A DNA stretch of 6,916 nucleotides, taken from an uncultured Flavobacteriales bacterium (lineage in GTDB: Bacteria > Bacteroidota > Bacteroidia > Flavobacteriales_D > Parvicellaceae). Below, in pieces: positions 1-6,092 of the stretch (positions within the stretch are counted from its first letter, which is position 1; each line of letters opens with the position of its first letter). The notes beneath the pieces were generated by a model that did no database searches, had not been told where the DNA came from, and worked only from the letters and a program-made list of their open reading frames with translations. The position numbers and the translations under genes are program-made. The stretch is taken from the NCBI GenBank assembly GCA_938084875.1, contig CALKFX010000143.1:1-6916 (forward strand), written 5' to 3'.

Positions 1-380
1 TTATAGATATTGATTTTTAATCCACTAAAATCAATAGATCTAAAGTTTAAATCTTTAGAAATTAATTTATTTAGACTTATTGGGCTGAGATACAAATTAG
101 TAAAATATATCAATGTATCATTTTGATGATCTTTGATTAAAAAATTATTTAAATCAATTTTACCAGAAATTTTTAGTTCTGCCGAATCTATTTGCAATTC
201 TGTTCCATATTGTTCATTAAACTTATCAGCAATTTTTTTCGCTAAATAAGTTTGAACTGAAGATATCGTCGTTATTGAAAAAAGAATTAATAATAATGCT
301 AAAAAAGCTATTAGACCAAAACGATATTTTTTTAAGAAATTTTTGATATTTATATGTATTATCTTTGTTATTAAACAAAT
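1..380 (-). CDS. tamB: TamB-like translocation/assembly module protein, N-terminal part (runs off the left edge)
   Basis: This is the 5' part of a leftward gene, read on the reverse complement; about 126 codons are in the window. The deduced protein has a basic N-terminal stretch (NFLKKYRFG), one hydrophobic anchor (GLIAFLALLLILFSITTISS) and then the pattern VQTYLAKKIADKFNEQYGTEL, followed by IDSAELKISGKIDL and SIDFSGLKINIY. This resembles the start of TamB/DUF490 proteins: an inner-membrane anchor, then periplasmic beta-repeats that help outer-membrane protein or lipid delivery. Flavobacteria commonly carry such a gene divergent to tsaD, as here. The start is unresolved. After an in-frame stop near 404 the frame has no ATG, GTG or TTG before the anchor; ATT at 380-378 is the most upstream near-cognate codon and is used only as a boundary. 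A TTG at 378-376 in another frame would join this frame if one A were lost from the A7 tract (minus strand, 333-327). The family call rests on pattern recognition of a fragment. Confidence 0.72.
   Translation of the reverse strand, partial: MCLITKIIHINIKNFLKKYRFGLIAFLALLLILFSITTISSVQTYLAKKIADKFNEQYGTELQIDSAELKISGKIDLNNFLIKDHQNDTLIYFTNLYLSPISLNKLISKDLNFRSIDFSGLKINIY
343..367 (+). promoter_or_regulatory. Possible promoter of the tsaD operon
   Basis: An exact match to the Bacteroidota -7 consensus TAnnTTTG (TATCTTTG) lies at 360-367, with a TTG at 343-345 upstream. The 14-bp spacer is shorter than the usual 17-23 bp, so the -33 partner is weak. Transcription would begin about 10 nt before the GTG of tsaD. 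The element lies inside the 5' end of the divergent tamB-like gene. Confidence 0.3.
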
Positions 381-383
381 ATT

Positions 384-1391
384 GTGCCTACATACATTTT
401 AGGAATTGAATCATCATGTGACGATACTTCAGCATCTGTTTTATGCGATGGAAAAGTATTATCAAACCTTGTTGCTAACCAAGAGATTCATAAATCTTAT
501 GGTGGAGTCGTTCCAGAACTAGCATCAAGAGCTCATCAACAAAACATTGTTCCTGTTGTAAGTCAGGCAATTTCATTAGCAAATATCGACAAAAATCAGT
601 TAAATGCTATAGCCTACACAAGGGGCCCTGGATTACTAGGTTCTCTTTTAGTAGGATCTTCTTTTTCAAAATCATTATCGTTAGGATTAGACATTCCGAT
701 TATTGAAGTGAATCATATGCAAGCACATCTTTTAGCTAATTTTATTGAAGATTGTAGCAAAGAAAAACCGACTTTTCCTTTTCTAGGCATAACTATTTCT
801 GGAGGACATACTCAAATTGTATTAGTAAAAGACTATTTTGAAATGACTGTTATTGGAGAGACACTTGATGATGCAATGGGAGAAACATTTGATAAATGTG
901 GAAAAATGATGGGGCTGCCCTATCCTGCCGGTCCAATTATTGATAAGAAGTCAAAATTAGGCGACTTCGATAAATTTAAATTTACAAAACCTAAAGTTGA
1001 TGATTTAAATTTTAGCTTTAGTGGTCTAAAAACTGGGTTTTTAAGATTTATAGAAAAAGAAAGCGAGCTAAATAGTAAATTTATCTCAATCGAACTCAAT
1101 AATCTTTGCGCTTCCCTTCAAAACACAATTATTGAAATATTATTTGATAAAGTTACTAAGGCAATTAAGTCAACTGGAATTAAAAATGTTGTTTTTGGCG
1201 GAGGGGTATCTTGCAATAGTGGAATTATAAAAAAATTTAAAGAAGAAAAAAATGATTTTAAAGTATTTTTTCCAAAATTTGAGTACACAACTGATAATGC
1301 AGCTATGATTGCAATGGTTGGGTATTTAAAATTTAAGAATCATCTTTTTTCTAATCTTGAAAAAGGGGCAAAATCAAGATATAATATTTAA
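384..1391 (+). CDS. tsaD: tRNA N6-adenosine threonylcarbamoyltransferase TsaD
   Basis: TsaD (Kae1/Qri7 family, ASKHA fold) is the catalytic subunit of the cytoplasmic complex, with TsaB and TsaE, that moves the threonylcarbamoyl group from threonylcarbamoyl-AMP to A37 of ANN-decoding tRNAs, giving t6A. The protein has 335 residues, normal for the family. Visible landmarks in order: ILGIESSCDDTS (5-16), GGVVPELASRAH (40-51), the metal-binding HMQAH with His111 and His115, SGGHT (139-143), LDDAMGETFDK (161-171), SFSGLKT (211-217), GGGVSCN (272-278) and TDNAAMIA (303-310) with the third metal ligand Asp304. The start is GTG: an in-frame TAA lies at 372-374 and the conserved N-terminus begins four codons after the GTG, so little else is possible. 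It heads an operon with rsmE, which begins 2 bp after its stop. No missing motif or frameshift is seen. Confidence 0.97.
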   Translation: MPTYILGIESSCDDTSASVLCDGKVLSNLVANQEIHKSYGGVVPELASRAHQQNIVPVVSQAISLANIDKNQLNAIAYTRGPGLLGSLLVGSSFSKSLSLGLDIPIIEVNHMQAHLLANFIEDCSKEKPTFPFLGITISGGHTQIVLVKDYFEMTVIGETLDDAMGETFDKCGKMMGLPYPAGPIIDKKSKLGDFDKFKFTKPKVDDLNFSFSGLKTGFLRFIEKESELNSKFISIELNNLCASLQNTIIEILFDKVTKAIKSTGIKNVVFGGGVSCNSGIIKKFKEEKNDFKVFFPKFEYTTDNAAMIAMVGYLKFKNHLFSNLEKGAKSRYNI

Positions 1392-1393
1392 AA

Positions 1394-2098
1394 ATGCAAT
1401 TGTTTTACCTTCCAGAATTATCAAAAAGTAGTAAGATTGCTCAGTTCAGCAAAGAAGAAAGTAAACACATATCTAAGGTATTAAGAAAAAAAATTGGTGA
1501 TAATATTGTGATTACTAACGGAAAGAATTTTTTATTTGAGGGAATGGTTTCTCAAATTTCTAAAAACGAGTGTTTAGTAAATATCAATAACATTAAAAAA
1601 AGAACCCCTTTACCCTACTCTCTTCATGTAGGTATCTCTTTACTAAAGTCAAATGAAAGATTTGAATGGTTTTTGGAAAAAGCAAATGAAATTGGTGTTA
1701 CTGAAATCACTCCACTAATTTGTGAAAGAACAGAGAAGAAATTTATTAATGAGAAACGTTTTAATAAAATATTAATTTCCTCGATGAAGCAATCTTTAAA
1801 AACATTCTTACCCAAACTAAATCCTTTAAAAAAATTAACAGATTTCGTTAATATGGAAAGTAAAAATGAATTATTTATTGCTCACTGTAATGATTCTAAA
1901 AAAAACCTTCTAATTAAATCGATAAAACCTAACTCATCAAATACAATTTTAATTGGACCTGAGGGGGATTTTACAAAAAAAGAAATAGAGATTTGTAACC
2001 AAAATAAATTTCAAAATATTAGTTTAGGTGATACTAGATTAAGAGCCGAAACTGCAGGTATTGTGGCCTGCCATACTTTTTCAATCGTTAATTTATAA
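1394..2098 (+). CDS. rsmE: 16S rRNA (uracil-1498-N3)-methyltransferase RsmE
   Basis: RsmE is a cytoplasmic SPOUT-class enzyme that uses S-adenosylmethionine to methylate N3 of U1498 in helix 44 of 16S rRNA in the assembled 30S subunit. The 234-residue product has the family layout: an N-terminal PUA-like domain (about 1-70) with HISKVLR at 25-31, then the knotted SPOUT domain with EKANEIGV (95-102), ERTEKK (111-116), a basic SMKQSLKTFLPKL segment (130-142), the SAM-binding loop IGPEGDF (187-193) and the C-terminal signature LGDTRLRAETA (211-221). The ATG lies 2 bp after the tsaD stop, which argues for cotranscription and perhaps translational coupling. The tsaD-rsmE pairing fits a shared theme of RNA modification for translation. 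Length and motifs are normal and the call is firm. Confidence 0.96.
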   Translation: MQLFYLPELSKSSKIAQFSKEESKHISKVLRKKIGDNIVITNGKNFLFEGMVSQISKNECLVNINNIKKRTPLPYSLHVGISLLKSNERFEWFLEKANEIGVTEITPLICERTEKKFINEKRFNKILISSMKQSLKTFLPKLNPLKKLTDFVNMESKNELFIAHCNDSKKNLLIKSIKPNSSNTILIGPEGDFTKKEIEICNQNKFQNISLGDTRLRAETAGIVACHTFSIVNL

Positions 2099-2109
2099 TA
2101 TATTTGAAC

Positions 2110-3198
2110 ATGTCTAAAAATGAAATTTCTAAAGGAATACTTCACTCACTCCTTGTTGTAACTGGAGTTTTGTTAGCAATTTTTCTTGTTTACGAAATTA
2201 AAGTTTTAGTAGGATATATATTAATTGCAGGAATAATTTCTCTTATTGGAAGACCAATTATTATTTTTTTAAACAATAAATTAAAATTAAAAAATACCTC
2301 GGCAACGTTAATAACAATGTTACTCTTTTTAACAATTATTGTAGGAATTATATCTCTTTTCATTCCTCTTGTAATTGAACAAGGAAAAAACCTTTCACTT
2401 TTAGACATTGATTCCTTTCAAGAAAATATAAAGTTTTTATATGTAGAAATGTCAAATTATTTGGATCGATTTAACATTGATTTAAATAATACTATTTTTA
2501 ATTTAGATTGGTTGAGTAATATGGACTTTGGTTTTGTTCCAGAAATTTTAAACTCACTAGGAAAAGCTCTTGGAAATTTAACTATAGGTATTCTTTCTAT
2601 CATGTTCATTTCTTTCTTTTTATTAAAAGATGCGATGATCTTAGAAAAGACTCTATATGTTCTAATTCCTGAAAAATCCAGTAAAAAATTTAGCAAATCT
2701 TTTAATTCAATAAAGTTTCTTCTATCTAGATATTTTGCTGGACTAATTTTACAAATTTTTATTCTATTTATTATCTACACAATAATCTTGTTAATTCTAG
2801 GAATTCCTAATGCTTTTGTAATAGCTTTTTTATGTTCTCTATTAAACTTAATACCTTTTATTGGGCCAGTGGTTGGAGGAATATTAATGATTCTCCTAAC
2901 GATGTCTAGTCAAATAGGAGCTGATTTTAGTAGTGTGATACTTCCAAAAGCTATTTATGTTAGTATTGGATTTGTAATTGGACAATTAATTGATAATTTT
3001 TTTAGTCAACCATTTATTTTTTCAAATAGTGTTAAATCACACCCACTAGAAATATTCATAATTATAATTATGGGAGGATTATTATTTGGTCCTTTAGGGA
3101 TGATTGCCGCGATTCCTGCTTACACATCAATAAAAGTTATTGCTAAAGAATTCTTTTCAGAAAATAGAATTGTAAAGGAATTAACTAAGAATTTATAA
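2110..3198 (+). CDS. AI-2E family transporter (PF01594-type membrane protein)
   Basis: This is a hydrophobic 362-residue inner-membrane protein. Likely membrane segments lie at about 10-28, 32-54, 66-89, 155-172, 208-230, 234-265 (probably a re-entrant or paired segment), 282-298 and 313-344, with a soluble loop at about 90-150. That is the eight-helix layout of the AI-2E/TqsA/PerM family. Two family hallmarks are present: NLIPFIGP (246-253) and FGPLGMIAAIP (326-336). Members have been linked to autoinducer-2 export, Na+/H+ antiport and general efflux; the sequence does not say which applies, and no lsr or luxS gene is in the window. I chose ATG at 2110 over the in-frame TTG at 2104 because it gives a normal length and an A-rich start context. 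The gap to rsmE is then 11 bp, so it is probably the third gene of the tsaD operon. No terminator hairpin is seen directly after its stop. Confidence 0.9.
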   Translation: MSKNEISKGILHSLLVVTGVLLAIFLVYEIKVLVGYILIAGIISLIGRPIIIFLNNKLKLKNTSATLITMLLFLTIIVGIISLFIPLVIEQGKNLSLLDIDSFQENIKFLYVEMSNYLDRFNIDLNNTIFNLDWLSNMDFGFVPEILNSLGKALGNLTIGILSIMFISFFLLKDAMILEKTLYVLIPEKSSKKFSKSFNSIKFLLSRYFAGLILQIFILFIIYTIILLILGIPNAFVIAFLCSLLNLIPFIGPVVGGILMILLTMSSQIGADFSSVILPKAIYVSIGFVIGQLIDNFFSQPFIFSNSVKSHPLEIFIIIIMGGLLFGPLGMIAAIPAYTSIKVIAKEFFSENRIVKELTKNL

Positions 3199-3212
3199 TT
3201 TTCATTTAAATC

Positions 3213-3243
3213 TTGTTGAATTGACTTGGAAAAGTTAAATTTG
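3213..3243 (+). promoter_or_regulatory. Promoter of the tRNA-Ser gene
   Basis: TAAATTTG at 3236-3243 is an exact match to the Bacteroidota -7 element TAnnTTTG. TTG triplets at 3213-3215 and 3216-3218 give spacers of 20 and 17 bp, inside the usual range. Transcription would start near 3249, about 20 nt before the mature tRNA 5' end. The element sits in the only gap between the membrane-protein gene and the tRNA, so its role is likely. It is predicted from consensus only. Confidence 0.62.
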
Positions 3244-3270
3244 CTCGCTCATTTAAACCAAATGAACAAA

Positions 3271-3354
3271 GGAGAGGTGCCAGAGTGGTAATGGAGCAGA
3301 TTGCTAATCTGTCGACGGGTAACTGTCGCCGGGGTTCGAGTCCCCGTCTCTCCG
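3271..3354 (+). tRNA. tRNA-Ser (anticodon GCU)
   Basis: A complete type II (long variable arm) tRNA can be folded by hand. The acceptor stem GGAGAGG (3271-3277) pairs with TCTCTCC (3347-3353), with one G-U at the base. The D stem is CCA/TGG (3280-3282 with 3292-3294). The anticodon stem GCAGA/TCTGT (3296-3300 with 3308-3312) encloses loop TTGCTAA with anticodon GCT at 3303-3305, which reads AGC and AGU. The variable arm is a 4-bp stem CGAC/GTCG (3313-3316 with 3325-3328). The T stem CGGGG/CCCCG (3330-3334 with 3342-3346) carries loop TTCGAGT. The discriminator is G3354, as expected for serine. Only CA follows, so CCA must be added after transcription. It has its own upstream promoter and a terminator 2 nt downstream, so it is probably a single-gene transcript. 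Confidence 0.97.
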
Positions 3355-3356
3355 CA

Positions 3357-3393
3357 AAAAGCCCTTGTAAGTGAATGATTTACAGGGGCTTTT
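3357..3393 (+). terminator. Rho-independent terminator after tRNA-Ser, possibly bidirectional
   Basis: A 14-bp stem is formed by AAAAGCCCTTGTAA (3357-3370) and TTACAGGGGCTTTT (3380-3393), with one G-U pair and a 9-nt loop (3371-3379). The T run on the plus strand ends the tRNA transcript. The matching A run on the left side gives a T run on the minus strand, so the hairpin could also stop the leftward phosphatase transcript, whose stop codon is at 3446-3448 and which shows no other hairpin. Confidence 0.88.
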
Positions 3394-3445
3394 AATTTTG
3401 GTTGCCTGAATCGTTGCTTTTATTTTTATTATAGTGTCGTAATAA

Positions 3446-4777
3446 TTATTTTAAAGATTTTATTCCAGTTAAAAAATCTTTTGTAATTACTGCCTTATCA
3501 TATTCCTCACCAGTAGCTGTATATGCCTTATAAATTAATTGTTCATTTTCAATAGAAATAACTTGAAAGAATTGTGTCTGTTCACCTAGTTTATCCGCTT
3601 TATATCCATCATCCTCATAAACTTTAATTTGCTCAAGACCTAATCTATATTGTTTGGGTCCACTTACGGACGTTACATATAAAGTATTAAAATTTTGAGA
3701 TTTATTAATTTCTGTTGTTACAACTGGAACATGTCCTCTAGCATATGCGTGATCATGGCCATTTAAAACTAAGTCAACACCATATTTATCAAATAATGGC
3801 TTCCAGTTTTTTCTTGCATATTCAAAATCTCTGCCTTTAGCTGGAGAAAATACAGAATGGTGACAAGTGACAATTTTCCATTTAGCATTGCTATTACTAA
3901 GTTTCTCCTCAATATAATCGGTTTGTTTTTCAAGATAATCTGTGGAGTTTAAAACAATTATTAATACATCTTGATAATCAACCGAATAAACAGTCTCATG
4001 AAGTTTTTGATTTAAACTATTTTCAACAGGTAAAGTAAATTGTGGCCTCCACTGAATAGAGAGCTTTTTAGGACTCGATTTACTAGTTCTTTGAAATTCA
4101 TGATTACCGACAACTGGAATTGCTGTCCATTGACTGTGAATAAAACCACCTGCCTTAAACCATTGTGCCCACTCATAGTCCTTATGAGCAGTGTTTACCA
4201 AGTCTCCAGCATGAATTACAAAAGATGCGTTTGGAGCTGTTTGATATGCCATTCTAATTACCCTAGACCAGTGACTTAATACATCGTTTTGAGCATCTCC
4301 AAAATATACAAATTGAGTCGGACTGTAATTTTTATTTGCAGTTGGGAATTGAATCCATTCAGACCAATTGGTTCCATCTCCTACGCGGTAGGCATACAAG
4401 GAGTTAGGTTTTAAGTTTTCAAATACCACACTATGGTAATGTACAATATAAGAGTTGTTAGATTTATAGAGACCAACATCAAATTTCTCAATCGAGGCAG
4501 TATAGGTTTTGGCATTTTTAGAAAAACTAGAGTTAACTCCAGCGAGGGCTATTTGTGCTACAGATTTTGTTATTGAGGAGTCAGTTCTCCATGTTACCGC
4601 TCTTTTTGTAGACGGATCACCATTAAAAGTTAATATAACTCTGTCAGGATCTTTACTAGGGATTTCCCAATGATGTAAACCGGTATAGTGATCATTGTGA
4701 GGATGCGTATGTTTTTGCGCATTTATGTTTAAACAAAATAAAAATGAAAAACAGGAAATAATAAGGTTTTTTTTCAA
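3446..4777 (-). CDS. Secreted purple-acid-phosphatase-like metallophosphoesterase
   Basis: This is a 443-residue exported protein predicted to hydrolyse phosphate esters outside the cytoplasm with a two-metal centre. A signal peptide (MKKNLIISCFSFLFCLNINA, 1-20) is followed by a His-rich start of the mature chain, a fibronectin-III-like N-terminal domain typical of purple acid phosphatases (about 45-145: RVILTFNGDPS, AVTWRT, YAYRVGDG) and a calcineurin-like phosphoesterase domain (about 155-350). Metal-site motifs in order: FGDAQ (Asp161), HAGDLVN (Asp192), GNHE (Asn225, His226), CHHSVF (His306/307) and GHDH (His341, His343). In purple acid phosphatases the second motif is GDxxY; here Asn195 replaces the Tyr. 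The start is TTG at 4777-4775: an in-frame TAA lies upstream, no in-frame ATG is near, and the signal peptide begins exactly there. The SDR gene ends 42 bp upstream on the same strand, so the two are probably cotranscribed. The substrate is unknown, and a nucleotidase or phosphodiesterase is also possible. Confidence 0.9.
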   Translation of the reverse strand: MKKNLIISCFSFLFCLNINAQKHTHPHNDHYTGLHHWEIPSKDPDRVILTFNGDPSTKRAVTWRTDSSITKSVAQIALAGVNSSFSKNAKTYTASIEKFDVGLYKSNNSYIVHYHSVVFENLKPNSLYAYRVGDGTNWSEWIQFPTANKNYSPTQFVYFGDAQNDVLSHWSRVIRMAYQTAPNASFVIHAGDLVNTAHKDYEWAQWFKAGGFIHSQWTAIPVVGNHEFQRTSKSSPKKLSIQWRPQFTLPVENSLNQKLHETVYSVDYQDVLIIVLNSTDYLEKQTDYIEEKLSNSNAKWKIVTCHHSVFSPAKGRDFEYARKNWKPLFDKYGVDLVLNGHDHAYARGHVPVVTTEINKSQNFNTLYVTSVSGPKQYRLGLEQIKVYEDDGYKADKLGEQTQFFQVISIENEQLIYKAYTATGEEYDKAVITKDFLTGIKSLK

Positions 4778-4819
4778 TAGTTTAAGATTTTAAAATATAG
4801 TTTTTAGACAATTATTTAT

Positions 4820-5836
4820 TTAAGAAGATGTAATTTTTTTGACTGCCTCTGCCGTTTCTATGAGTGTTTTTTCAAACGGAACAGGTTCCCAATTGAACAC
4901 CTCCATTGTTTTGGAATTATCCGCACTTAGATTCATATCTAGCATAGCCAACATTCCTTTGGCTTCTCTGTCAAATATGGATAATAATTTCAACATAAAA
5001 TTTGGGGCTAATTTAGTGCTTGGACCTTTATAGCCATTGTCTATGAGTAATTGGCATATTGATTGAAAACTTCTACCTATTTTTTCTGTTGCAATAAAAC
5101 GTTGGTTGGCAGCTTTGGGTTCAGTTAGAGCTTCCACATGCAAATAAGCAACATCACGTACATCGACCATTGGAAAGGATGTGTTTGGAACCATTGGAGT
5201 TTTTCCACCTAAAATTTTTACAATCATGGACATTGAAGCCCCCGATAGGTTTGTACCAATTGGAGGTCCAAAAACACCTCCAGGATTAATACTAACCAGT
5301 TCTAAAGGATAATCACCTGACTGATTATTAATAAAATCCCATGCAGCTTTCTCAGCCAATGTTTTACTTTTGAAATAAGTACTTATGTTTTTTGAATTTA
5401 AGTCAGTCCAGTCTTCTGGTGTAATTAAACCTGTTTTTTTACCTCCCATTATAGCTACTGTAGAGCTGGTTAAAACAACTCGTTTTATCCCATTTTTTTT
5501 AGCAGCTTTAAGTACTCTAAGGGTTCCATCTACGGCAGGACCAAGCATATCTGCTTCATTTTTAGGATTTTCAACAGTAAAAGGAGAAGCAACGTGCATA
5601 ACATAGTCACAACCTGATAAAGCAGAATCCCATCCTTTGTCTGAATTAAGATTCAAATGGGCAAACGAAAGATTCTCAACAGAAACTGAGGCCGAATTAA
5701 GGGTAGATTTTACTTGATTTTCTTTGTTTGCGCTTCTTACGGTTCCAACTACAGTATATCCTTTTTCTAAAAGAGTTTTAGCACAATGCAAACCGATATA
5801 ACCTGAAATTCCAGTTAATAATACTTTTTTATTCAT
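4820..5836 (-). CDS. NAD(P)-dependent extended short-chain dehydrogenase/reductase (dihydroflavonol-4-reductase/aldehyde reductase-like)
   Basis: This is a 338-residue cytoplasmic oxidoreductase of the NAD-dependent epimerase/dehydratase family. The N-terminal Rossmann fold has the extended-SDR glycine motif TGISGYIG (8-15). Arg34 in GTVRS, just after beta-2, is the position that usually favours NADPH. Then come VMHVASP (79-85), VVLTSSTVAIMGG (120-132) with the active-site Ser, the catalytic YFKSK (Tyr154, Lys158) and INPGGVFGP (183-191). The C-terminal half is the variable substrate domain, with MVDVRDVAYLHVEAL (223-237) as in dihydroflavonol reductase and bacterial aldehyde reductases. It is complete and of family length. 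The likely reaction is reduction of an aldehyde or ketone to an alcohol; the substrate cannot be told. The ATG at 5836-5834 is supported by the Rossmann strand starting four residues later. A 14-bp tandem repeat duplicates this start region upstream. The phosphatase gene follows 42 bp downstream. Confidence 0.92.
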   Translation of the reverse strand: MNKKVLLTGISGYIGLHCAKTLLEKGYTVVGTVRSANKENQVKSTLNSASVSVENLSFAHLNLNSDKGWDSALSGCDYVMHVASPFTVENPKNEADMLGPAVDGTLRVLKAAKKNGIKRVVLTSSTVAIMGGKKTGLITPEDWTDLNSKNISTYFKSKTLAEKAAWDFINNQSGDYPLELVSINPGGVFGPPIGTNLSGASMSMIVKILGGKTPMVPNTSFPMVDVRDVAYLHVEALTEPKAANQRFIATEKIGRSFQSICQLLIDNGYKGPSTKLAPNFMLKLLSIFDREAKGMLAMLDMNLSADNSKTMEVFNWEPVPFEKTLIETAEAVKKITSS

Positions 5837-5858
5837 AATTTTTTATTCATAATTTTTT
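5825..5858 (-). repeat. Perfect 14-bp tandem duplication over the SDR start codon
   Basis: On the minus strand the unit AAAAAATTATGAAT occurs twice head to tail (5858-5845 and 5844-5831) and is followed by six more A (5830-5825). Each unit holds an ATG; the second is the SDR start. Because 14 is not a multiple of 3, the first ATG (5850-5848) is out of frame. It opens a five-codon leader ORF, ATG AAT AAA AAA TTA TGA, whose TGA overlaps the real ATG in an ATGA junction. Confidence 0.9.
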
Positions 5859-6092
5859 AAAAAGAAACATTACTAAATTAAATTAAAAATCATCTGTAAA
5901 AACATTGGGTTAAAAAGTTTTTTATAATTAAAAACCCACATTATTAATATGATATATTTTACATCAATTAATTAATAAAAATTTAAAATCTTATATTATA
6001 AATTAATAAAATGATAAAAAAATTACTTTTTTTTTAATTAAAACATTCCGGTAAGTATATTTTATTAACTTGATAGGATAAAAAGATAAATT
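5859..6092. other. A+T-rich divergent intergenic region
   Basis: This stretch separates the leftward SDR gene from the rightward secreted-protein gene and should hold both promoters. It is almost all A and T, with long homopolymer runs (T9 at 6028-6036). I find no exact TAnnTTTG element with a well-spaced TTG on either strand, no RNA gene and no convincing short ORF. The nearest structure is an inverted repeat TGGGTT/AACCCA (5906-5911 and 5933-5938) with a 21-bp spacer, too short to call an operator. Confidence 0.6.

Noticed and set aside
1624..1815. Minus-strand ORF of 63 codons inside rsmE
   Set aside because: It lies wholly within a well-supported gene in the opposite strand and shows no recognisable domain; it is a shadow ORF. 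The same holds for the ORFs at 2190-2408, 2457-2696, 4040-4279, 4839-5033 and 5385-5606.
2104..2112. TTG at 2104 as the start of the AI-2E family gene
   Set aside because: An ATG two codons later has the usual A-rich context and fits the family N-terminus; nothing favours the TTG.
3330..3354. tRNA 3' end as an integration (att) site
   Set aside because: No second copy of the tRNA 3' sequence and no integrase or phage gene is present in the window.
5906..5938. Inverted repeat TGGGTT/AACCCA as an operator or terminator
   Set aside because: The arms are only 6 bp, the spacer is 21 bp of A+T-rich sequence and there is no second site; chance is sufficient.
5970..6011. 11-bp direct repeat AATTAATAAAA (5970-5980 and 6001-6011)
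   Set aside because: It lies in very low-complexity A+T-rich DNA, where such matches are expected by chance; there are no further regularly spaced copies, so it is not a CRISPR or iteron array.
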